The notes under the pieces: model-generated
Seen by the model: the letters and a program-made list of their open reading frames with translations, nothing else
Databases searched by the model: none
What the model was told of the DNA's origin: nothing
Made by a program: the position numbers and the translations under genes
Shown here: in pieces, positions 1 to 5,498 of the stretch
How the letters are laid out: each line of letters starts with the position of its first letter
How positions within the stretch are numbered: the first letter of the stretch is position 1
From: DHVE2 group archaeon
Lineage (GTDB): Archaea; Thermoplasmatota; Thermoplasmata; Thermoplasmatales; Aciduliprofundaceae
Direction: 5' to 3'
DNA length: 6,870 nucleotides
Assembly (NCBI GenBank): GCA_015520975.1
Contig: WAOZ01000092.1
Location: 1-6,870, forward strand

Positions 1-106
1 ACCTTCTACCAAGGCGCATAATTTTGGATTCTTCTCCACACGGTCGCTCCTCCGTGATTTTTTTCATAATTTCCCTTGCACGTGACTCAATTTCTTCTTT
101 TTCCAT
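1..106 (-). CDS. Unrecognised protein, N-terminal 35 residues only
   Basis: The reading frame opens at an ATG at 106-104 and runs off the left edge without a stop, giving 35 residues beginning MEKEEIESRAREIMKK. The visible part is highly charged and probably helical (about residues 2-20), followed by a stretch with one Cys (TEERPCGEESK). There is no signal peptide or membrane segment. The start is supported by a purine-rich site, GGGGTGG, ending four bases before the ATG, and by a box A about 35 bases upstream. It follows mutS by 54 bases on the same strand, the position mutL often holds in bacteria, but the N-terminus has none of the MutL GHKL start (no INKIAAGEV-like motif). I do not recognise the family. 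That a gene starts here is fairly certain; its function is unknown. Confidence 0.7.
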   Translation of the reverse strand, partial: MEKEEIESRAREIMKKITEERPCGEESKIMRLGRR

Positions 107-110
107 AAAT

Positions 111-145
111 CCACCCCGTAAATATTAATTCTCACTTTTATTTAA
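111..145 (-). promoter_or_regulatory. Candidate promoter and ribosome binding site of the left-edge gene
   Basis: On the minus strand TTAAATAA (145-138) resembles an archaeal box A and lies about 35 bases before the ATG at 106. That would put transcription start near 115, leaving a leader of about ten bases. GGGGTGG (117-111) precedes the ATG by four bases and partly matches the archaeal Shine-Dalgarno. The same geometry (box A about 36 bases from the ATG, with a Shine-Dalgarno) recurs at the plus-strand gene starting at 4984. The region is A/T-rich, so the box A is only a candidate. Confidence 0.4.
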
Positions 146-160
146 CACTTTCGAGAAAAA

Positions 161-2641
161 TTACTTTATCATATTTTTCAGTTTGTTAAGCATATTTAGC
201 GCCTCTATGGGTGTTATGTTCATAATATCCACCTTTTTCAGTTCTTCGATGACTTCATTATCATTCCGCGTCTCAAAGAGCACGGTTTGCAGAATTTTTC
301 TGGTTTTTCGTACCTCTATTGCGTTTTCCTTTTCGATCAGATTTAGAACCTCACGCGCCCTGTCAATAACCTGTTTGGGCACTCCTGCAAGTCTGGCAAC
401 TTCAATACCGTAACTTTTGCTCATGCCTCCGGGCATCACCTTTCTCACAAATACCAGCCCATCGGGCGTTTCTTTTACCGCGATATGATAATTCTTAACT
501 CCCTCAAGTATGTTCTCCAGATCTATAAGATGATGATAATGTGTTGCAAAAATCGTCCGTGCTTTTATTTTCATATGAATGTACTCGCTTACACTCCATG
601 CAATCGCGAGCCCATCGTAGGTGCTGGTACCCCTGCCTATCTCATCCAGCAAGATCAGGGAGCGCTCCGTGGCTGTGTTTAAAATATTGGCAAGTTCCAC
701 CATCTCCACCATAAAAGTTGAACGCCCGCGAATGATGTCATCACTTGCGCCAACTCTCGTGTATATCCTATCAACGATGCCGATCTTTGCCTGCTCCGCG
801 GGAACAAATGAGCCTATCTGGGCGAGTATGGTTATGAGAGCTACCTGACGCATGTATGTACTTTTGCCGGCCATATTGGGACCCGTGAGTATTATAAACC
901 TCGCATCCTCATTTATATGCGTGTCATTGGGCACAAAATCCGTGTAAAGCTCCACCACTGGATGTCTTCCATTTTTTATTTCTATTTCCATGCTCTCATC
1001 GATTTCCGGGCGAACATATTCACGCTCCACTGCTACCTCGGCCAGGGACTGCACCACATCAATATATGCCACCGCCCGAGCAACTTTCTTTATTGTGTTC
1101 CCCTTTTCGGCAATTTTTGATACTATGGACTCATATATTTTTCTCTCCAGTTCCGATATCTTCTCCCTTGCACCCAGTATCCTGAACTCCAGTTTTCGCA
1201 GCTCTTCGGTCGTGTATCTTTCATAATTTTTCAGGGTCTGTTTTCTTATGTAATCTTTCGGTACGCGGGAAACATTGCCCTTGCTGACCTCTATGTAATA
1301 CCCAATCACATCGTTGTATTTTATTCTCAAATTCTTTATTCCCGTTCTTCTCCTCTCTCTGTCCTCCATCTGAGCTATGAGCTCCGTAGCATGTCGGGCA
1401 ATATCCCTTAGCTCATCGAGTTCCCTATCATAACCATCTTTTATCACTCCCTCACCCACATTCACATCCGCCGCTATGCTACTCTCAATCAGAGCTATTA
1501 TCTCATCCATGCCCGAAATGAGATCCCGTGCTTCTCTGAGAATCTCGCTTTTAAACTCCAGACGCAGATCCTTCGCTCTTTTCAAACTCTCTTTGAGCGT
1601 GAGCAGATCTCGTGGTGTGGCACGACCCAGCGATATGCGCGTTTCTATTCTTTCAATATCTTTTATTCCTCTAAGGGCTTCGTCCACCTCCTCTCTCAAA
1701 AAATGATTCGAAAAAAGCTCTTCCACACCATCCTGCCTTTTCTTTATCTCGTGAATATCAAGAAGTGGGCGCTGGAGCCATCTTTTGAGCAATCTGGAAC
1801 CCATCGGTGTCTTTGTTCTGTTCACGGACGAGTAAAGCGTGTATTTTGTATCTCCGGTTAAATTCCTGAAAATCTCAAGGTTTTTCAGCGTCGTTGAATC
1901 AAGAACCATATGCTTTTCTTTGAAATGCCCCTGAAGAGAGGTTATGTGACGAAGTTCGCTTTTCGTTTTTTCTTTGGCATATTTTAGCGCTGTGCCTGCG
2001 GCGATCGCCGCCTCCGTCGAAAGTCCGAAACCGTCTGTCTGTGATACGCCGAAATGCTCTTTCAGTATCTCCGCGGCATCGGAAAAATATTCCTGCGGCA
2101 GTTCTTTAACTTTAAAATCCGATTTTATAGGCGTGTTGGATAAGACCTCCGCCGGCTGTATCCTGAGCAACTCTGCCATGAGACCCGCATTATCCGTATC
2201 TCCCGCAAAGAATTCTCCCGTAGATATGTCCAGCGCTGCGAAGCCGTATTTTCCATTGGATGCATAAATACACATGAGAAAGTTGTTATCCTCATCAAGA
2301 AGTGTATCCTCTATGAGCGTGCCGGGCGTAACTATTCTGACTACATCCCTTTTAACAAGTCCTCTGGATTTTTTGGGATCTTCAAGCTGCTCGCATATCG
2401 CCACACTGTATCCTTTCTTAACAAGACGGCCCAGATACGCATCCAGCGCGTGATGGGGAATCCCCGCCATGGGCACGGGTTCATCTTTGCTGCGGCGGGT
2501 GAGCACGATGTTCAGCTCACGGGATACCAGCTTCGCATCCTCGTCAAAGGTCTCATAGAAGTCCCCCACCCTGAAAAACAGTATGGCATCGGGATACTTA
2601 GCCTTTATTCGATAGTACTGCTGCATCAGAGGGCTGACCAT
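161..2641 (-). CDS. mutS: DNA mismatch repair protein MutS
   Basis: MutS binds mispaired or looped DNA as a dimer and uses ATP to start mismatch repair. The 826-residue product has the full bacterial MutS1 layout. The N-terminal mismatch-binding domain carries GDFYE, with the intercalating Phe28 and Glu30. Connector, core and clamp domains follow, then the ATPase with Walker A GPNMAGKST (587-595), Walker B LILLDEIGRGTST (about 662-673) and a FATHYHHL segment (698-705). Near the C-terminus QTVLF (785-789) resembles the bacterial sliding-clamp-binding pentapeptide, followed by the usual helical tail (ITPIEALNMLNKLK). A TTG four codons upstream is in frame, but the ATG at 2641 gives the normal MutS N-terminus (VSPLMQQYY) and sits about 28 bases below a box A. 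There is no clear Shine-Dalgarno, so the message may be leaderless. The gene follows the prolidase by 43 bases; no mutL is adjacent. Length and motifs make the assignment secure. Confidence 0.97.
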   Translation of the reverse strand: MVSPLMQQYYRIKAKYPDAILFFRVGDFYETFDEDAKLVSRELNIVLTRRSKDEPVPMAGIPHHALDAYLGRLVKKGYSVAICEQLEDPKKSRGLVKRDVVRIVTPGTLIEDTLLDEDNNFLMCIYASNGKYGFAALDISTGEFFAGDTDNAGLMAELLRIQPAEVLSNTPIKSDFKVKELPQEYFSDAAEILKEHFGVSQTDGFGLSTEAAIAAGTALKYAKEKTKSELRHITSLQGHFKEKHMVLDSTTLKNLEIFRNLTGDTKYTLYSSVNRTKTPMGSRLLKRWLQRPLLDIHEIKKRQDGVEELFSNHFLREEVDEALRGIKDIERIETRISLGRATPRDLLTLKESLKRAKDLRLEFKSEILREARDLISGMDEIIALIESSIAADVNVGEGVIKDGYDRELDELRDIARHATELIAQMEDRERRRTGIKNLRIKYNDVIGYYIEVSKGNVSRVPKDYIRKQTLKNYERYTTEELRKLEFRILGAREKISELERKIYESIVSKIAEKGNTIKKVARAVAYIDVVQSLAEVAVEREYVRPEIDESMEIEIKNGRHPVVELYTDFVPNDTHINEDARFIILTGPNMAGKSTYMRQVALITILAQIGSFVPAEQAKIGIVDRIYTRVGASDDIIRGRSTFMVEMVELANILNTATERSLILLDEIGRGTSTYDGLAIAWSVSEYIHMKIKARTIFATHYHHLIDLENILEGVKNYHIAVKETPDGLVFVRKVMPGGMSKSYGIEVARLAGVPKQVIDRAREVLNLIEKENAIEVRKTRKILQTVLFETRNDNEVIEELKKVDIMNITPIEALNMLNKLKNMIK

Positions 2642-2665
2642 CCAGAGTATCAAAACGATGGGTGT

Positions 2666-2680
2666 TATTAAAATTTTTCC
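2666..2680 (-). promoter_or_regulatory. Candidate mutS promoter (BRE plus box A), leaderless geometry
   Basis: The 43-base gap between the prolidase stop and the mutS ATG contains GGAAAAA followed by TTTTAATA (2673-2666) on the minus strand, resembling a BRE plus box A. Its centre is about 28 bases from the ATG at 2641, close to the normal box A to transcription-start distance. No GGTGA-type site precedes the ATG, which fits a leaderless or nearly leaderless transcript. mutS could also be reached by readthrough from the prolidase gene. Confidence 0.4.
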
Positions 2681-2684
2681 AATT

Positions 2685-3767
2685 TCAGATTTCTATCAGG
2701 TCTTTGGGCGCGGTTGTTAGAACCTCCGCATGGTCTTTTCTAACCACCACATCATCCTCAATTCTCACACCGCCAAAACCCGGTATGTAAATACCTGGCT
2801 CAACGGTGAGTACCATACCCTCTTTTAACAGCAGATCATGTGAACTTGTGAGACCCACATGATCATGAACTGCCAGCCCCAGCCCGTGACCCGTGGAGTG
2901 TATGAAGCGTCCTTTGTATTTTGTGGAGTCTATCAAATTTCTGACAGCTGCATCAACATCCCTGCCGTTCATTCCCGATTTTATTTTCTCTATTCCAAGT
3001 TTCTGCGCGTTCAGCACAGTTTCGTAAATTTCCTTCTGCTCATCGCTGGCTCTGCCGAATACAAAGGTTCTGGTTATATCGGAATTGTAGCGTTTGTATC
3101 TGGCACCGAAATCTAATAGCACAAAATCCCCTCTCTTCAATTTTCTTGGTCCTGAGAAATAATGCGGTTCGGCCGAATTTTCGCCGAACGCCACTATGGG
3201 TGTGAACGCCGAGTCTTCAGCACCCCTTTTGAGCAGCTCGTACACCAATCTCGCTGCTAACTCGTATTCCCTTATTCCCTCTTTCATAAACTCGGGCATT
3301 ATTTCGGCAACCTCACTGGCGACTTTCGCGGCCTCTCTTATTATCTTTATTTCAGATTCATCTTTAGTCATTCGCGCATTCAGAAGCGCTGCGGAGACAT
3401 CCACAAATTCCCTCTCTCCGAGGAGCGTTTTTATTTTCTCAAAATCACCGTGTGTTATCCCGGAAAAGTTCAACCCTATTTTTTCAGCGTCGCCCACGAG
3501 TTTTCTCAGAAGTTCGTCTCTCTCCGCAGCAGTGGAGAAAATATGAACTTCACCTATGCCCTTTGAAGCACTCTGCTCTTCCAGTTTTGAAGTTATGATT
3601 TTGACACCATCTCTGAACACGAGAGCATAAGACCCTTCAAACAGACCGCCGTGCACGAGTCCTGTAACATAATAAAAATTCAAATCAGCAACGGGTTCAC
3701 CGCGGTTGTAAATAATTATAACATCCGTATCATCTGAACAGCCATTAAATATCTTGCTTATGCGCAT
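2685..3767 (-). CDS. pepQ: Xaa-Pro dipeptidase (prolidase), M24 metallopeptidase family
   Basis: A cytoplasmic dinuclear-metal peptidase that probably cleaves dipeptides ending in proline, recycling amino acids from peptides. The product is 360 residues, matching archaeal prolidases (about 350). Residues 1-125 form the creatinase-like N-terminal domain; the rest is the pita-bread M24 fold. All five metal ligands are present: Asp219 (LLDFGA), Asp230 (NSDITRT), His294 (STGHGLG), Glu323 (VEPGIY) and Glu337 (VRIEDDV). The conserved His202 (EPHYFSG) and His301 (AVHD) are also there. An in-frame TTG at 3839 would add 24 residues, but that stretch is unlike the family and has no Shine-Dalgarno before it. 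The ATG at 3767 gives the typical MRISKIF start and lies 26 bases below a box A. It is 97 bases downstream of the reductase and 43 bases upstream of mutS. An aminopeptidase P-type specificity cannot be excluded from sequence alone. Confidence 0.93.
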   Translation of the reverse strand: MRISKIFNGCSDDTDVIIIYNRGEPVADLNFYYVTGLVHGGLFEGSYALVFRDGVKIITSKLEEQSASKGIGEVHIFSTAAERDELLRKLVGDAEKIGLNFSGITHGDFEKIKTLLGEREFVDVSAALLNARMTKDESEIKIIREAAKVASEVAEIMPEFMKEGIREYELAARLVYELLKRGAEDSAFTPIVAFGENSAEPHYFSGPRKLKRGDFVLLDFGARYKRYNSDITRTFVFGRASDEQKEIYETVLNAQKLGIEKIKSGMNGRDVDAAVRNLIDSTKYKGRFIHSTGHGLGLAVHDHVGLTSSHDLLLKEGMVLTVEPGIYIPGFGGVRIEDDVVVRKDHAEVLTTAPKDLIEI

Positions 3768-3789
3768 ATAAGATGGGATTGCTTCGTTG

Positions 3790-3803
3790 TATATACCCTT
3801 TTT
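3790..3803 (-). promoter_or_regulatory. Box A promoter of the prolidase gene, leaderless geometry
   Basis: On the minus strand AAAGGGTATATAC contains a TATATA box (3795-3790) preceded by purines resembling a BRE. The box centre lies about 26 bases before the ATG at 3767, so the predicted transcription start falls on the start codon. There is no Shine-Dalgarno directly before the ATG, as expected for a leaderless message. This position is the main reason for preferring the 3767 start over the upstream TTG. Confidence 0.55.
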
Positions 3804-3837
3804 GCATCGGCGTGAAAATAATCCTCCAAGGTCTCTC

Positions 3838-3864
3838 AAAAAATAAAAACTGTGTAAAGAAAAA
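3838..3864 (-). terminator. Candidate T-rich terminator after the aldo/keto reductase gene
   Basis: Directly after the reductase TGA (3867-3865) the minus-strand sequence contains TTTTTC and then TTTTTATTTTTT (3849-3838). Archaeal RNA polymerase commonly terminates at such oligo-T tracts without a hairpin. Together with the separate prolidase promoter just downstream, this suggests the two genes are transcribed separately. No strong hairpin was seen. Confidence 0.45.
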
Positions 3865-4827
3865 TCAATTAGAAAGTATCGCGTCTATTTCCTTCATTAT
3901 GCCATCTGTCAGTTTCTCTTTTGCCTCCAGAGCGTTGAGATTCTCCTTGAGCTGTTCAGCACTTGACACTCCTAAAATCACAGAGGTAACCCTTTCATTT
4001 TTCAGAACCCATGCAATTGCAAGTTGAGGAAGCGTGATTTCCAGAGAATCCGCTATTTCCTTCAAAGATTTTATTTTTCTCTGAGTCTCGGTGCTTAGAT
4101 ATCCCTTTTCTTCCAGATGTTTTTTCAACCATGGAAAACGCTCAAGGCGCGATCCCGGCGGTATCCCGTCTATATATTTACCTGTAAGCACACCGGATGC
4201 CAAAGGACTGAAAGTGGTGAGTCCTATACCGGGATCCTTGTAAAGCGGTAGAAATTCTTTTTCAACTTTCTCCCTTGCAAGCATATTGTATTCAGGCTGC
4301 TCCACTATGGGCGGCATTATACCGCGTTCCCTTGCGAGTTGTGTTGCTTCAGCTATCTCTTCCGCGGACCACTCCGATGTACCCCAGTAAAGTGCCATAC
4401 CTTTGCCCAGTATGAACTCTATTCCCGAAATTATTTCTTCCATAGGCGTCTCCGGGTCAGGACGATGACAGTACATAATATCCACATAATCCAGTTGAAG
4501 CCGCTTTAAAGATGCACGCATACCCTCTACCAGATGCTTCTTTGATAGCCCTCTCTGGTTTCTGGTTCTTTCACCCCACCAGAATATCTTGGTAGATACA
4601 ACATAATCCATCCTGTTGAAATCCTTGAGAACTTGACCCAGAAGATACTCCGCCACACCACCGTTATAAACCTCTGCGGTATCAAAGAATGTCACTCCTG
4701 CGTCGTAAGCCATATGCACAACTTTCCGTAATTCGGCAAGACTCATCTGATTACCGAATGTGAGCCAGCTACCGAGTCCCATCTCGCTTAGCATCAATCC
4801 CCATTTACCAACTTTTCTGTACTCCAT
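3865..4827 (-). CDS. Aldo/keto reductase, potassium-channel beta-subunit-like (AKR6-type)
   Basis: A soluble NADPH-dependent oxidoreductase that reduces aldehydes or ketones; the physiological substrate cannot be told from sequence. The 320-residue protein is a complete single-domain TIM barrel of normal length. The catalytic tetrad is intact: Asp49 and Tyr54 (FFDTAEVYNGG), Lys80 (STK) and His121 (YCHRPDPETPMEE). The central signature GLSKKHLVEGMRASLKRL and the cofactor-binding tail (VILGVSSAEQLKENLNAL, 283-300) resemble the Kv-beta/YghZ-like branch. No membrane segment or channel gene is nearby, so a channel role is not implied. The start is fixed by GAGGTGAG ending a few bases before the ATG. 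It is the first minus-strand gene after a divergent promoter region containing an inverted repeat, and a T-rich tract follows it, suggesting a single-gene transcript that may be regulated. Confidence 0.94.
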   Translation of the reverse strand: MEYRKVGKWGLMLSEMGLGSWLTFGNQMSLAELRKVVHMAYDAGVTFFDTAEVYNGGVAEYLLGQVLKDFNRMDYVVSTKIFWWGERTRNQRGLSKKHLVEGMRASLKRLQLDYVDIMYCHRPDPETPMEEIISGIEFILGKGMALYWGTSEWSAEEIAEATQLARERGIMPPIVEQPEYNMLAREKVEKEFLPLYKDPGIGLTTFSPLASGVLTGKYIDGIPPGSRLERFPWLKKHLEEKGYLSTETQRKIKSLKEIADSLEITLPQLAIAWVLKNERVTSVILGVSSAEQLKENLNALEAKEKLTDGIMKEIDAILSN

Positions 4828-4832
4828 TTATC

Positions 4833-4837
4833 TCACC
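4833..4837 (-). promoter_or_regulatory. Ribosome binding site of the aldo/keto reductase gene
   Basis: The minus strand reads GAGGTGAGATAA and then ATG. The GGTGA core matches the archaeal 16S tail and sits about five bases before the ATG at 4827, which supports that start codon. Confidence 0.75.
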
Positions 4838-4841
4838 TCAT

Positions 4842-4861
4842 ATTTGCTTCTTAATGCAAAT
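4842..4861. promoter_or_regulatory. Inverted repeat ATTTGC-N8-GCAAAT, candidate operator
   Basis: A perfect six-base dyad (4842-4847 and 4856-4861) with an eight-base spacer spans the transcription start near 4850 predicted from the reductase box A. Another TTTGC half-site (4883-4887) lies just beyond the box A. This is where an archaeal repressor would block initiation, but the short A/T-rich arms could occur by chance. No regulator gene is visible nearby. Confidence 0.3.
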
Positions 4862-4872
4862 GATTGCGACCA

Positions 4873-4880
4873 TATTTAAA
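4873..4880 (-). promoter_or_regulatory. Box A promoter of the aldo/keto reductase gene
   Basis: The minus strand reads TTTAAATA, a full match to the archaeal box A consensus, centred about 49 bases before the ATG at 4827. This predicts a transcript start near 4850 and a leader of about 23 bases containing the GGTGA site. Confidence 0.6.
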
Positions 4881-4943
4881 AGTTTGCAGAAAAGTTGTTA
4901 GTGTGATTTCATTTTCATATTTTCCAGCTATGAGACATAAGTT

Positions 4944-4977
4944 TTTTATATCTTTTGATAATTGCGCGCTTAGGTGA
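4944..4977 (+). promoter_or_regulatory. Box A and ribosome binding site of the plus-strand two-gene unit
   Basis: TTTTATAT (4944-4951) in a T-rich context resembles a box A and predicts transcription start near 4973. GGTGA (4973-4977, within AGGTGAGGA) lies six bases before the ATG at 4984. The predicted leader is therefore only about ten bases. This promoter is back to back with the reductase promoter, with box A centres about 71 bases apart. Confidence 0.55.
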
Positions 4978-4983
4978 GGACAA

Positions 4984-5151
4984 ATGGAAGAGGTGCTCTG
5001 TAACATAGAATTTCTCGAGGAAAATGGTGTGTTCGTCGCGAAACTCCAAAGCCCGCTGGGTGGTCTCAGAGAGTATAGAGGATCATCATTCGACGAGGTC
5101 CTTGATCAAGTTATGATAGAGCTTCAGCAGGAATTTGAAGGTGTGCTTTGA
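4984..5151 (+). CDS. Small unrecognised protein of 55 residues, possibly a HicB-like fold
   Basis: The frame runs from an ATG with a good GGTGA site to a TGA, giving MEEVLCNIEFLEENGVFVAK through to EFEGVL. It is acidic, with no signal peptide or membrane segment. The visible pattern is two or three strands (NIEFLEENG and VFVAKLQS, then LREYRG) followed by one amphipathic helix (SSFDEVLDQVMIELQQEF). That beta-beta-beta-alpha order resembles the N-terminal part of HicB/UPF0150 antitoxins, but the DNA-binding domain of full HicB proteins is absent and the next gene does not look like HicA. The stop overlaps the next start as TGATG, so the two genes are probably translationally coupled and their products may work together. 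That the gene is real is well supported by promoter, ribosome site and coupling; the fold suggestion is tentative and the function unknown. Confidence 0.72.
   Translation: MEEVLCNIEFLEENGVFVAKLQSPLGGLREYRGSSFDEVLDQVMIELQQEFEGVL
5140..5143 (+). promoter_or_regulatory. Internal ribosome binding site for the 115-residue gene
   Basis: GGTG lies inside the last codons of the 55-residue gene, seven bases before the ATG at 5151. It supports that ATG over the TTG one codon upstream and allows reinitiation at the TGATG overlap. Confidence 0.5.
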
Positions 5152-5498
5152 TGCTATCTCAGAAAGATGTGGAGTCTCTGAATAATTTTATTGAAAATGC
5201 CACGAAACCCTGGGTATGGATCGATATATCCATAACCAGCGGCCCCACGGCGGTTGAAACTTTTTTCAAAGAGTTATTCGGCGATGGTATTGTTCATCAC
5301 TGGTCTCCAGCGGTGGCAGAGGGATACCTCGAGATAAGAAAGTGCAAAAATATAGTTATTCACTGGGTTGTGGGTGATTCAACGAAGATACTGAACATGC
5401 AGGAATTGAACACCGTGGATTTCGATGAAATTGATGATGCTCTTTACTCTACCCTTATTCACAACAGCGTTATCCGCCTTCTTTCGGACAGATTTTGA
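5151..5498 (+). CDS. Unrecognised soluble protein of 115 residues
   Basis: I do not recognise this family. The ATG at 5151 shares its first base with the stop of the 55-residue gene, and GGTG seven bases upstream can serve as ribosome site. The protein looks cytoplasmic and alpha/beta: an N-terminal helix (about 3-17), a strand around WVWIDISI (21-28), a helix around AVETFFKELF (34-43), strands near GYLEIRK and NIVIHWVVG (58-75), and an acidic helical C-terminus (DFDEIDDALYSTLIHNSVIRLL). It is rich in aromatics, with three Trp and two His in the middle (HHW 49-51; HW 71-72). No catalytic motif, signal peptide or membrane segment is evident, and it does not look like a HicA toxin. Its last 40 bases overlap, tail to tail, the end of the kinase gene. 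It is probably expressed with the 55-residue protein. Confidence 0.75.
   Translation: MLSQKDVESLNNFIENATKPWVWIDISITSGPTAVETFFKELFGDGIVHHWSPAVAEGYLEIRKCKNIVIHWVVGDSTKILNMQELNTVDFDEIDDALYSTLIHNSVIRLLSDRF

Noticed and set aside
148..163. Short TTTC/GAAA dyad after the mutS stop as a hairpin terminator
   Set aside because: The four-base arms leave only a two-base loop, too small to form. The T-run after the stop may still slow polymerase, but there is no real support.
2642..2692. In-frame extension of mutS upstream of the ATG, including a TTG at 2653 and a hydrophobic stretch (ILITPIVLILW)
   Set aside because: It is unlike MutS N-termini, has no ribosome site, and covers the likely promoter. 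The hydrophobic look comes from the A/T-rich intergenic sequence.
3745..3807. Possible 20-codon leader ORF (MQKGYIQRS...) preceded by GGAGG at 3827-3823
   Set aside because: GGAGG is 15 bases from the ATG, too far to act normally, and the frame overlaps the prolidase promoter and start. Probably chance.
3768..3839. 24-codon extension of the prolidase from a TTG
   Set aside because: It runs through the box A and T-rich region, has no Shine-Dalgarno upstream, and does not match archaeal prolidase starts.
4984..5498. A HicBA toxin-antitoxin pair
   Set aside because: The 55-residue protein only resembles the HicB N-terminal topology, and the 115-residue partner is too long and lacks the HicA double-strand-RNA-binding-like pattern. 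Kept only as a fold hint.
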